A DNA stretch of 64,000 nt, taken from positions 4,554,501-4,618,500 of the forward strand of contig CP064988.1 in the NCBI GenBank assembly GCA_016699855.1, given 5' to 3'. Position numbers and translations under genes: made by a program. A model generated the notes under the pieces. That model was not told where the DNA came from. It saw only the letters and a list, made by a program, of their open reading frames with translations, and ran no database searches. Positions within the stretch are counted from its first letter, which is position 1. The number at the start of each line of letters is the position of its first letter. This document shows, piece by piece, positions 25,988 through 34,000 of the stretch. The DNA comes from Rhodospirillales bacterium (GTDB lineage: Bacteria; Pseudomonadota; Alphaproteobacteria; Reyranellales; Reyranellaceae).

Positions 25988-26344
25988 GTGGCGCTGTCGG
26001 TGTGCAAGGCGATCGGCGTGGCCCAGACCCTGGGCGTCGTCTGGACGGTCTACGAGGTCGCGCAGGCCGGCGTGGTCAGCGTGCGCCGGCGCTCGTTCCG
26101 GCCGCTGATGGTCGAGGGCGCGGGCCAGGCCGGCGGCTGGGCCGCGGGCGTCGCCGGCATGAAGGCGGGCTGCAAGATCGGGATCGTCGCCGGCCTCAAG
26201 ACCGGCCCCGGCGCGCTGGTGACCGGCGCGATCGGCGCCGGGATCGGCGGTCTGGTCGGCTACGTCGCCGCCGGAAGGCTGGCCGAGCGCGCGCTGCCGG
26301 GGCGGCCCGCGGGCGACGGCGCGTCCGTGCCGACCACCGTCTAG
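25988..26344 (+). CDS. Small glycine-zipper membrane protein
   Basis: 118 residues from a GTG at 25988, preceded by GGGAGGATTCC. Two hydrophobic segments are visible: AQTLGVVWTVYEVAQAGVV and the Gly/Ala-rich pair TGAIGAGIGGLVGYVAAGR, the latter of glycine-zipper type. Such proteins insert in the membrane or form oligomeric pores; no family is recognised and no catalytic residues are seen. The gene is divergent from the radical SAM gene across about 230 bp. Its stop codon TAG overlaps the stop of a gene remnant on the other strand. Confidence 0.6.
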   Translation: MALSVCKAIGVAQTLGVVWTVYEVAQAGVVSVRRRSFRPLMVEGAGQAGGWAAGVAGMKAGCKIGIVAGLKTGPGALVTGAIGAGIGGLVGYVAAGRLAERALPGRPAGDGASVPTTV

Positions 26345-26428
26345 TCCGGCGCGATCCCGGCCTGCGCCAGCGACGACCGCCAGCGGTTCCGGCGCGCCGG
26401 CCTGATGACGCCGCGCCCGGCGTGGCGG
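26342..26428 (-). pseudogene. 3' remnant of a paralog of the 28554–29120 gene
   Basis: Reading the minus strand gives HAGRGVIRPARRNRWRS, then SLAQAGIAPD and a stop, closely matching the C-terminus of the intact gene at 28554 (HYAVRGVIEPARRNRWRS, SLLEQARIVRE). About 80 bp of DNA align between 26343 and 28555 onward. Only the last about 28 codons survive. Both copies lie close to a REP-like element, suggesting one end of a rearranged segment. Confidence 0.75.
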
Positions 26429-26467
26429 GCTCGGGCCCGCGGAACGGCATTTTGCGCCGTTGAGTGG

Positions 26468-26770
26468 TTATGGAATTTGCAGGATTGCAGGCCTGACCCC
26501 GTCACATGTTTCTACTCCTCTCAACTTGGCTACATCACGTCCGCTTAATCTTGCGTTCTCCTCGTACCGCCCAAACGGTACGCCGTGAAGCTCCGCGACC
26601 ACGCGACCATCGGGGTCGCGCAGATAGTAGAATAGGTGCGCATGGCCAAGAATCAACCGCGAGTACCCGACGCCAATCGACCAGGACTTGGTGGTTGTGG
26701 TCGGCTTATAATCGATGGGCTGAAGCCGATCGACGGATCTAAACCATCGTTGCCCTGCGGTATCGACCAT
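26468..26770 (-). pseudogene. Truncated gene of unknown family, 3' end replaced by REP-like sequence
   Basis: 100 residues from the ATG at 26770. The body contains KSWSIGVGYSRLILGHAHLF followed by YYLRDPDGRVVAELHG, which looks like a folded domain of the kind seen in accessory proteins, but I cannot name it. The final about 12 residues (CDGVRPAILQIP) are encoded by the REP-like element at 26487–26500, so the natural C-terminus is lost. It starts 21 bp after the lipoprotein gene on the same strand, and both are low in G+C. It may still be expressed as a truncated product. Confidence 0.55.
26487..26500. repeat. REP-like arm GCAGGCCTGACCCC
   Basis: Identical to arms at 28488–28501 and 29528–29541. 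It forms the 3' end of the truncated gene above. Confidence 0.75.
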
Positions 26771-26791
26771 CTCTACCCCCAGTCAAACGGA

Positions 26792-27298
26792 CTAACGGTC
26801 TTCTGAAACAACCCCTCCGCTGACTTCATATTTTGCCGGCCTTGTTGATCCTTGAGAGATCTCCACTATTCGGATGTCCGCGATAAGACGACCGCCGTCT
26901 TTACATTCCCCCCACATGAAGTAGTGGCGGGCGTAATGCGTTCCGTGGCAGTGATATCCCTTCATGCCGTTGGCAGATCTGTCGCACCGAAGGCCAACAA
27001 CGCTTTCAAGATAAGTAATGGTCGACTCGATGCCGTCTGAGCGAATACTCTCCTCCAGATCGTTCTTTAGTCGCAATCTACGATCCGCGATTCCGCGCGG
27101 CGTGTTGTGACTAGAATATTGATGATACATAAGAAAATTCAGCGCTCGCGGATTCGGGTCGCATGGTGGCGTGAAGCATCCCGGTAGCAATATGGCGAGC
27201 AAAAGAACAGCGATATAGTCAATGCGAAGCGCGCGGAAAAGAGAGTGAGATTCTCTGCCATTTGTTGAAGCCCGTCTTCTTTCCGGCATGTCAGTCAT
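26792..27298 (-). CDS. Putative lipoprotein of unknown function
   Basis: 168 residues. A hydrophobic segment followed by ILLPGC is a lipobox, so the mature protein would start at that cysteine and be membrane-anchored. The n-region before it is unusually long (about 35 residues), so an unseen internal start is possible; ATGs exist at 27298 and 27289. The mature part has four more cysteines and the segment GMKGYHCHGTHYARHYFMWG. No family recognised. Its start overlaps the end of the ABC transporter remnant by 8 bp, and it is followed 21 bp later by the truncated gene at 26770. G+C is lower than in the core genome. Confidence 0.55.
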   Translation of the reverse strand: MTDMPERRRASTNGRESHSLFRALRIDYIAVLLLAILLPGCFTPPCDPNPRALNFLMYHQYSSHNTPRGIADRRLRLKNDLEESIRSDGIESTITYLESVVGLRCDRSANGMKGYHCHGTHYARHYFMWGECKDGGRLIADIRIVEISQGSTRPAKYEVSGGVVSEDR

Positions 27299-28180
27299 GG
27301 TGGTTTACCTCTCCGTCACGTGCGATGACGAATCGCCGCGTACAGATGCGCAAGGCCGACTCCCGGTGCGCGATGACGATCACAGTCCGTCCCCTCACGA
27401 TCTCCGCCATGTTGTCCTGCACGATCGCCTCCGTCTCCGCGTCCAGCGCGCTGGTCGCCTCGTCGAAGATCAGGATGCGGGGGTCCATCAGCAGCGCCCG
27501 CGCGATCGCGATGCGCTGCCGCTGGCCGCCGGAGAGGTTCATTCCCCGCTCCTCGATCTGAGTGTCGTAGCCCTCCGGCATCTGGAGGATGAAGTCGTGC
27601 GCGCCCGCCATGGTCGCGGCCTTGACGATCCGGTCCATCGACACCGTGCGGTCGGCCAGCGCGATGTTGTCCCGGACGGAGCGGTTGAACAGCACCGACT
27701 CCTGCGGCACCACGCCGACCTGCCGCCGCAGCCAGGCCGGGTCGATCAGCGCCAGGTCGACCCCGTCCACGAGCACCCGGCCCGACTCCGGCACGTAGAG
27801 CCGCTGCACCAGCTTCGCCAGGGTGCTCTTGCCCGAGCCCGAGGCGCCGGTGATCCCGATCACCTGTCCGGCGGGGATCTTCAGCGACAGGCGCCGCAGG
27901 ACCTCCGGGCCGTCGGACCGGTAGCGGAACGTGACGGCGTCGAACTCGATGTCGCCGCGGATCGGCGGCAGCACGACCCGGCCGGCTTTGTAGGTCGGCT
28001 CGGTGGGGGTGTTGAGGATGTCGCCCAGCCGGTTGACGGAGATGCGGACCTGCTGGAAGTCCTGCCACATCTGGCTCAGCCGCAGGATCGGCTGGATCAC
28101 GTGGTTGGCGAACATCGTGAAGGCGATGAACTGGCCCACCGTCAGCTCGCCGTCGATCACCGCGTGGCCGGGGGCGGCGC
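27291..28180 (-). pseudogene. Remnant of a type I secretion ABC transporter (HlyB-like)
   Basis: About 295 residues related to HlyB/RtxB-type exporters. It begins within the last membrane helices (DGELTVGQFIAFTMFANHV, VIQPILRLSQMWQDFQQV) and keeps a full nucleotide-binding core: Walker A GASGSGKST, signature NLSGGQRQRIAIA, Walker B ILIFDEATSALD, and switch histidine VIVIAHRES. The peptidase-like and most of the transmembrane domain are absent: the frame stays open to 28292, but that part is unrelated sequence. The last about 30 residues are also abnormal (RICTRRFVIARDGEVNHHD), so both ends are lost. No membrane-fusion partner is nearby. It cannot form an exporter by itself. Confidence 0.8.
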
Positions 28181-28311
28181 GGTGATGCGCGGATGACGTT
28201 GCCGGGAGGGCGGGAGCGGACGACCGGGACAGGGCGGCCTCCGGAGCGGCGGTGGCTGAGGCGACGCTATCGGGCCGGCGACGCGGTCGCAAGGCGCGGG
28301 TGTGGCTCGTC

Positions 28312-28378
28312 CGTCAGCCCGAACGCCGTGAGGGATCTTGGGGCGGCGGAAAGATCCCTCGCTGCGCTCGGGATGACG
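28312..28378. repeat. Inverted pair of GTCATCCCGAGCG-type repeats
   Basis: Arms 28312–28338 and 28352–28378 are reverse complements in 23 of 27 positions with a 13-bp loop. Same family as the pair near serA. Confidence 0.75.
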
Positions 28379-28426
28379 GTATCGCTGTCGGTGGCTCCAC
28401 GCTTCAAACAGCGCGTCGGACGCTTT

Positions 28427-28501
28427 GGGGTCAGGCCTGCGAAACGGCAAACGTTGCCGCCCGCCTCGCGCCGAAAAATGCAGTTTTGCAGGCCTGACCC
28501 C
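28427..28501. repeat. Complete REP-like element with 14-bp inverted arms
   Basis: GGGGTCAGGCCTGC (28427–28440) and GCAGGCCTGACCCC (28488–28501) are perfect inverted copies around a 47-bp centre. Such elements are often associated with IS200-like REP transposases, none of which is in this window. Confidence 0.8.
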
Positions 28502-28553
28502 CTCACGTACCCGACCCGTTTACGTCACGACTCCGCCGCCCGCACCGCCGCGT

Positions 28554-29120
28554 CTACTCCCGCACGATGCGCGCCTGCTCAAGCAACGACCGCCAGCGGT
28601 TGCGGCGGGCCGGCTCGATGACGCCGCGCACGGCGTAGTGCAGCGTGTGGGTGGCGTCGCGGCCGTGGACCACGCGCACCAGCTCGTTCTGGTCGGGCTG
28701 GGTGGCGCAGCCTTTGACCACCAGCTCGTAGAGCGCGTCGGTCGCGGAGCGGCGCAGGAAGGTCAGGCGGGCGGTGGGGCAGGTCTTCTTCACGCCCTCG
28801 ATGATCTGCTCGAGGAAGCCGTCGAGCGAGGCCAGTTTCGGCAGGCCCTCCAGCGTCTGGTAGGTGAGCTTCTCGCGCCACGCCTTGGCCGACTGTCCGT
28901 CCGGCATCCACTCCGTCAGCGTGCGGTTCTCGCCGACCTGCTGCAACGCCACGTCCCAGTTGGGATCGTCGAGCGCGAACACCAGCCGCTCGCGCTTCTC
29001 CGCCGGCTCCTCGGCCGGCGCGGCCGGGGCCGGCATGGTCATCGTGGTCTGCGCGGCCGCCGGTCCGGGCGGGAGCAGGGCGATCGCGAGGACGGCGAGC
29101 GCGCGGGGGAGCGTCGACAT
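28554..29120 (-). CDS. Secreted protein of unknown function
   Basis: 188 residues from the ATG at 29120, preceded by GAGGA. A Sec signal peptide is clear (ALAVLAIALLPPGPAAAQ), followed by a Thr/Met/Pro/Ala-rich stretch and a folded domain from about residue 40. The domain includes LVFALDDPNWDVALQQVGEN, KLTYQTLEGLPKLASLDGF and a cysteine pair (KKTCPTARL, VKGCATQPDQ) that may form a disulfide. No family recognised. A truncated copy of its 3' end lies at 26342–26428, so this gene borders a duplicated or rearranged segment. Its own 3' flank holds a REP-like element. Confidence 0.65.
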   Translation of the reverse strand: MSTLPRALAVLAIALLPPGPAAAQTTMTMPAPAAPAEEPAEKRERLVFALDDPNWDVALQQVGENRTLTEWMPDGQSAKAWREKLTYQTLEGLPKLASLDGFLEQIIEGVKKTCPTARLTFLRRSATDALYELVVKGCATQPDQNELVRVVHGRDATHTLHYAVRGVIEPARRNRWRSLLEQARIVRE

Positions 29121-29527
29121 GGCCGTCCTCCTAGCACGCCGGCGCCGCGAAGGCGCCGCGGCCGGGCCCGCGATATCGCGGGTCGGCGGCGGGCGCGTCG
29201 GGGCCTCGACGTGGACGGCCGGCGCATCGACAAGACCTGACGAGCCGGGACGGAGAGGGACATTCGCGGGAGCGTCGATTCCGGCGTCGCGCGAATCGCG
29301 GCGGGGCGATTCGTGACGCCCGTTCCAACGGCATCGGATCGATTCCGGCGCGTCCCGCGGCGGGCGGAATTGGCGTTTGTATATTGTATTTTGTACACAA
29401 TATGCAAAACAGCGCTTTCAGGGCGAAATTCCCAAATCGGACGATGAAAAACGTAGGCTTTCGGGTTTGGACACCGTACGCGGGCGGCTCGCGGAACGGT
29501 GTTGCCGGCCATCGAATTTGCCGTTTT
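29121..29527. other. Non-coding gap with AT-rich core
   Basis: About 400 bp. The part 29370–29460 is AT-rich and includes TATTGT and ACAATA as a spaced inverted repeat (about 29380–29403). No credible gene; it may hold the promoter for the secreted protein at 29120. Confidence 0.5.
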
Positions 29528-29541
29528 GCAGGCCTGACCCC
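29528..29541. repeat. REP-like arm GCAGGCCTGACCCC
   Basis: Third copy in the window. It abuts the broken end of the gene fragment at 29542–29661. Confidence 0.75.
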
Positions 29542-29661
29542 GTCACCCAAATAGCGCCCTTCATCCTGCCGCTCGACGTGGACAGCTGCAAGGAGTGGCT
29601 TTGCAATCTCACGCAGCGCCAATTGCACTCCTAGCTCAACGTCTTCTGATATTTCGTCCAT
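29542..29661 (-). pseudogene. 5' fragment duplicated from the 30362–30673 gene
   Basis: The minus strand reads ISEDVELGVQLALREIAKP then LLAAVHVERQDEGRYL, nearly identical to the intact gene at 30362 (IPEDVALRVQLALREIAKP). The match stops exactly where the REP-like arm begins, so only the first about 38 codons remain. About 105 bp of DNA match with around 10 differences. Confidence 0.8.
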
Positions 29662-29755
29662 TGTACTGGTCGCCTTTTCTCTATCTAAACGGCCTGGTCG
29701 GAATGCTCATCCCCAATGCCTCGAACGCTTCCGGGAGCTCGAAATGACCCCGCAC

Positions 29756-29995
29756 TCACGTATCCTTATTTCTCCGCTTGAAAATATGCCAAAGCAGCGC
29801 GATTTCCGCGCCGATGAGCACAACCGATGCGGTCCCGTAACACCAGAAATTTATTTCATATGCCGCAAAACGCGAAGCGCGCTCCGGAAACGAGGAAAGC
29901 CAAGCGAAAGTGATCGCCTGTCCCGCAGCGAGAAGCGCAGCTATGAGTATGGCTACGGCAAGCAGCACTAGGCGCCAAGATATCGGCGGCCGCAT
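29756..29995 (-). CDS. Small two-helix membrane protein, possible immunity protein
   Basis: 79 residues. Two membrane helices are visible (LVLLAVAILIAALLAAGQAI and YGTASVVLIGAEIALLWHIF) with a short loop and a basic C-terminus. Its ATG at 29995 lies 2 bp after the stop of the orphan Rhs tip, so translation is probably coupled. In polymorphic toxin arrays a gene so placed is usually the cognate immunity protein, and small membrane proteins serve as immunity to pore-forming or envelope-active toxins. That role is inferred; no immunity family is recognised. Confidence 0.6.
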   Translation of the reverse strand: MRPPISWRLVLLAVAILIAALLAAGQAITFAWLSSFPERASRFAAYEINFWCYGTASVVLIGAEIALLWHIFKRRNKDT

Positions 29996-29997
29996 GG

Positions 29998-30378
29998 CTA
30001 TCGACTCGGCGGGATTTGAGGTCCAGTTCTACATCTATTTACTACCGAATAGGCGAAGGATTGGCATTGATTGAACGGCGGAAGGAATCGACCTATCGGC
30101 CTACCAATCTTGAGTTGGGCGTTGACGCATTGTTCGTTGACATTGTGCATTTTTGTGCAGTGCGTAGGCGTGTCTTTTGAATGGTCATTGACCTGCACTC
30201 TCATGCCATATCCTTCATATTCCTGACCGGGCCTGATATTCGGGTTCGCTCCCATGCCGGCCGCTATCATGTCAGTTCGAACCCAGCAATGATCTGTGAG
30301 GCCATAGGCGATATCTGCTGGCCGACAGCATTGGTCAACTCGCGCAGATAGAGAGCAAATCCTATCCAAACGCACCAT
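29998..30378 (-). CDS. Orphan Rhs C-terminal tip (displaced toxin module)
   Basis: 126 residues from the ATG at 30378, overlapping the end of the preceding gene by 17 bp. The sequence VDQCCRPADIAYGLTDHCW, then RTDMIAAGMG, QVNDHSKDTPTHC and FNQCQSFAYSVVNRC resembles the C-terminal segment found after the core in many RHS proteins, with its regular cysteines and histidines. It has no YD repeats, no core motif and no strong ribosome-binding site, so it looks like a toxin tip left behind when the main rhs gene exchanged its end. Activity is unknown. A small membrane protein gene follows after 2 bp. Confidence 0.65.
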   Translation of the reverse strand: MVRLDRICSLSARVDQCCRPADIAYGLTDHCWVRTDMIAAGMGANPNIRPGQEYEGYGMRVQVNDHSKDTPTHCTKMHNVNEQCVNAQLKIGRPIGRFLPPFNQCQSFAYSVVNRCRTGPQIPPSR

Positions 30379-30673
30379 CAATCGGTTCGCCCCTCAGATG
30401 AACCGCGAGACCCCAACGCTCACGACCCTCGATCGGCGGCAGTGCTGTTCTGAGCACGTCAACGGCCTGGTCAAACAGCAGCTGCATCTCAGCGCGTTCG
30501 GCTCCGTAGTGTGTTACTTCGATCTTTGACCACAAATAGCGCCCTTCATCCTGCCGCTCGACGTGGACAGCCGCAAGGAGCGGCTTCGCAATCTCACGTA
30601 GCGCCAGTTGCACTCGTAGCGCAACGTCTTCAGGTATTTCCCGAGGCAGCCCACCTTGATCCGCCACCGCCAT
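30362..30673 (-). CDS. Small protein of the Rhs array, unknown function
   Basis: 103 residues from the ATG at 30673, 11 bp after the DUF6188-type gene. The first half is helical and charged (VALRVQLALREIAKPLLAAV), followed by KIEVTHYGAERAEMQLLF and a C-terminal HLRGEPIDG. No signal peptide and no membrane helix, so probably cytoplasmic. I do not recognise the family. Position in the array suggests an immunity or accessory protein. A truncated copy of its 5' end lies at 29542–29661, which shows this array has been rearranged. Confidence 0.6.
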   Translation of the reverse strand: MAVADQGGLPREIPEDVALRVQLALREIAKPLLAAVHVERQDEGRYLWSKIEVTHYGAERAEMQLLFDQAVDVLRTALPPIEGRERWGLAVHLRGEPIDGAFG

Positions 30674-30684
30674 GAGTGCCGACC

Positions 30685-31041
30685 CTAGACAACGATGGTT
30701 TGCGTCGCTGACGATATGATATAGGATTCATACATTGTTTCATGATCGTGTAACATAAGTTGAAATGCGTTCGAAAACGTTAGTATTATGTTTCCTCCAC
30801 CTCTATTTTGTACGGACTCGACTTTTTGTCCGACAATTTTTGCGAGCTGCCCACGTATTGCCGGCATGCCTTCGGGCATTGCGATACATGCGCCTGTTGC
30901 GCCAAATTCCATTTCGCTTACAATGCTAATTTCGCACTTTTCATCAAAATGTACGACGGTTGAATGCGTACCTATGAGTACGCCTTCTACTTTTCGTCCA
31001 ACGAGAAAACTCAAATCAACCGAGGCGTCGAGGCCGTACAT
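30685..31041 (-). CDS. DUF6188-type candidate Rhs immunity protein
   Basis: 118 residues from the ATG at 31041, preceded by GAAGGAT at good spacing; an ATG at 31083 would overlap the rhs end and lacks a ribosome-binding site. The opening MYGLDASVDLSFLVGRKVEG and the later FDEKCEISIVSEMEFG and IILTFSNAFQLMLHD fit the DUF6188 pattern of a small beta-rich protein. It follows the rhs stop by 14 bp. Immunity genes normally sit directly after the toxin tip they neutralise, so this is the best candidate for immunity against the tip of the 31056 gene. The family name is recalled from sequence pattern; the role is inferred. Confidence 0.7.
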   Translation of the reverse strand: MYGLDASVDLSFLVGRKVEGVLIGTHSTVVHFDEKCEISIVSEMEFGATGACIAMPEGMPAIRGQLAKIVGQKVESVQNRGGGNIILTFSNAFQLMLHDHETMYESYIISSATQTIVV

Positions 31042-31055
31042 TGATCTATCCTTCG

Positions 31056-34000
31056 CTAAGGAAGTGGAATATGCGTTTCCCATCTAGCGCCGGTGCCGCC
31101 AGTCGCAGGGTTTGTCGGTTGCCCTCGGCCATTTGTACGCACCCAATATCCTGTTGGGTAGCTTTCGTTTGGGCGCATGATCCGTATCGTGTTGGCACTT
31201 CCCGTTGTTCCCGGCGCTCGCCACACCGTTCCGCGCCCATTTGAGGTGGGCGCGGACACCCAACCCGATGGAATCTCAGGAGTAGCGGGGGGATTTGTCG
31301 GCTTGACAAAGTTTTTCGGCGGTCGAGGACCGGATTGTCGGAGCGTGGGTGGTAGTGGCTTCGCAACTGCGAAACTCAACGCGGCTCCCCACGCTGCATC
31401 TCTCCTAACATCGGCCCAGTTGATGTCCGCGCAACCACGGCCAGTTCGATTGTACTGGGATAGGATACTGAAGCCGCCGCCAATCGACGCACCCAATAGT
31501 GCATTGCGTATCATCGGAAGTGCCACGCGTGCGACCACGACGAGTGCGATATGTTCCCCCGTGGGATCGATATATGAGAGAGGATTCCCGCCGACATACG
31601 CGTACGTGTTCATCCCGCCAAGCAGCCCGATGGGATCGGACTGTACGTACCGCCCGATGCGTGGATCGTAGTCGCGGAACAGGTTGTAGCTGTAGCCGGT
31701 CTCCGGGTCGGCGATCTGGCCGGGGAAGCGGTTGTCGTTGGACGCCGGAGCGGTCGCGGTCAGCGTCGCGAGTTCGCCGAACGGCGCGGTGTGCAGGTCC
31801 CAGACGACGGCGCCGGTGGCGTCGGTCATCTTCTGCGCCGTGCCCAGCCGGTCGGCGTGGACCCAGAAGATGGCGGGCGTGCCCGCTGTCGTGACGACGA
31901 CGGCCAAGGGCATGCCGTCCATCGCGATATGCTCGCGGAACGTCGCGCCGGAGACGTCGATCTCCGCCAGCAGCATGCCCTCCTGGTCGTAGACGTAGTG
32001 GCGGTCGATGGCGCCGGCGGTCCGCCGCGCGCGCTGGCCCAGCCCGTCGTGCGCGTAGGTCGCGAGCGTGGCCCCGGCCTGCGTCACGGTCCTGAGCCGG
32101 TCGTCCGGTCCATAGCCCAGCGTCCAGGTGCCGCCCGCCCGCACGTCGGTCAGCGCGTTGCCCGAGGCGCTGTAGGTGAAGCTGCGGGTGACGCCGCCGG
32201 CGATGGACGTGAGGCGGTTCGACGTCGCGGGGTAGGTGTAGGTCGAAGCGACGCCGCCGATCGAGCTGGAACTGCGGTTGCCGACGATGTCGTAGGCGTA
32301 GAGCAGGCTGCCGTACTGGCCCGTCGCGGAGGTCAGCCGGTCGAGCGCGTCGTAGCCCAGCGTCTGGTCGCGCGCGGGGGTGACCGCGTCGCTCAGGGTG
32401 AGGACGTTGTCGACGGCGTCGTAGGCGTAGGTCAAGTTGAGCACGCTGGCGCCGACGCCGGGGCCGACCGTCAGATTGGTCAGCCGGTAGTCTAGGTCGT
32501 ACGCCGCGCTGAGGGTGAGGCCGTTGCCGAGGGTCAGTCCCGTGAGCGGCCCGAACGGCCTGTATGTGCCGGCGCTGGCCAGCGTCGTGGGCGTGCCGCC
32601 CGCGGTCTGCCGGGTGACGGCCTGCGTGATCTGGCCCAGCGCGTCGCGGGTGTGTTCGACGACGCGGCCGGAGGGATACGTCACCGACGCGACGCGGTCG
32701 GAGAGGTCGTAGGTGTAGGACGTGACCAGCGTCAGCCCGCCTTGGACGCGCGTGTGGCGGACGAGGTTGCCGCGCGCGTCGTAGGCGAAGGCCGAGGTGC
32801 CGGCCGGATCGACGATCCCCGTCAGCCGCCCGATCCCGAAGTTCCCCGCCGTGGGATCGTCGTAGGTGAACGTCACGTCGTCCGCCGTCGTGCCCGGCGG
32901 CGCGGCGTAGCGGCGGGACGTGACCCGGTTCAGGGCGTCGTATGTGAACCAGGTCGACACGCCCCGCGCATCGATGGCGCGCGTGAGGTTGCCGGCCTCG
33001 TCGTAGTGGTTGACCGTGACGCCGGTGTCCGGCGAGGTCGTCTGGATGAGGTTGTCGAAGCCGTCGAAGACGTTGGTGGTGACCAGACCGCGCGAGTCGG
33101 TGATGGTCAGGGGGTTGTCGCGCTTGTCGTAGGTCAGGCGGGTCTGGCCGCCGGCCGGATCGGCGACGCGGCTCAACCGGCCCAGCGCGTCGAAGGTGCT
33201 GGTGGTGGTCCGGGAGAGCGGATCGACCTCGCCGGTGTTCCGCGACAGCCGGTCGTAGGCGTAGGCGGTGGTCTGGCCGGCGGCGCCGATCGACCGCATC
33301 AGCCGGCCCAGCTCGTCGAACGCCGCCGTCATCTGGCGCCGCACCGTGCCGCCGGACTCCTTCACCACCGTCGCGGTGGCGCCGCCCATGCGGTCGAGCG
33401 TGTACTCGATCCGCTGGCCGGTGTTGTCGGTCACGCTGACCGGGCGCTGGGCGTCGTCGTAGCCGAAGTCGAGATAGGAGCCGTCCGGCCGGGTGATCCG
33501 CGTCACGAGGCTGGCGGCGTCCCACGCGATGGTCGTGGTGGCCGCCGCCGCCGTGCCGCTGGCGGCGGTCATGGACGTCAACCGGCCGCGCGCGTCGTAC
33601 GCCAGGGTCGTGACCACCCCGTTGGGATCGGTGACGGTCAGCGGCATGCCGCGCCCGTCCACGGCGTTGACCGTTGTCACCTGCCCCAAGGCGTTGGTGA
33701 CCGACGCCAGATGGCCCGCGGAGTCGTAGGCGTAGGTCGTCAGATCGACGACGTCGATCCGTGGACCGTTCACGGTCTGCACGAGTCCGGTGGCGGTGTA
33801 GGTGTAGTCCCAGATGCGCGTGCGGTTGGTGGTCGAGTAGGGGATGGACTGCGTCTGCTTGTCCGTCCACTTCACCTGCGTCGTGCGGCCCACCGTGTAG
33901 GTGAAGTCGGTCCAACGCCCCGTGGCCTCGATGCGGTCCGGCGCGAGGAAGGCGGCGTTGTAGGTGTAGGTGACGGTGCGGTCCGTGGCCGCGACGTTGG

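Larger units (their letters stand above)
28181..28553. other. Repeat-rich non-coding gap
   Basis: Holds the broken edge of the ABC remnant, an inverted dispersed-repeat pair (28312–28378) and a complete REP-like element (28427–28501). No coding frame is credible. Confidence 0.65.

Noticed and set aside
26196..26450. An 84-residue minus-strand open frame
   Set aside because: Shadow reading of the membrane protein gene; the remnant homologous to the 28554 gene is in another frame.
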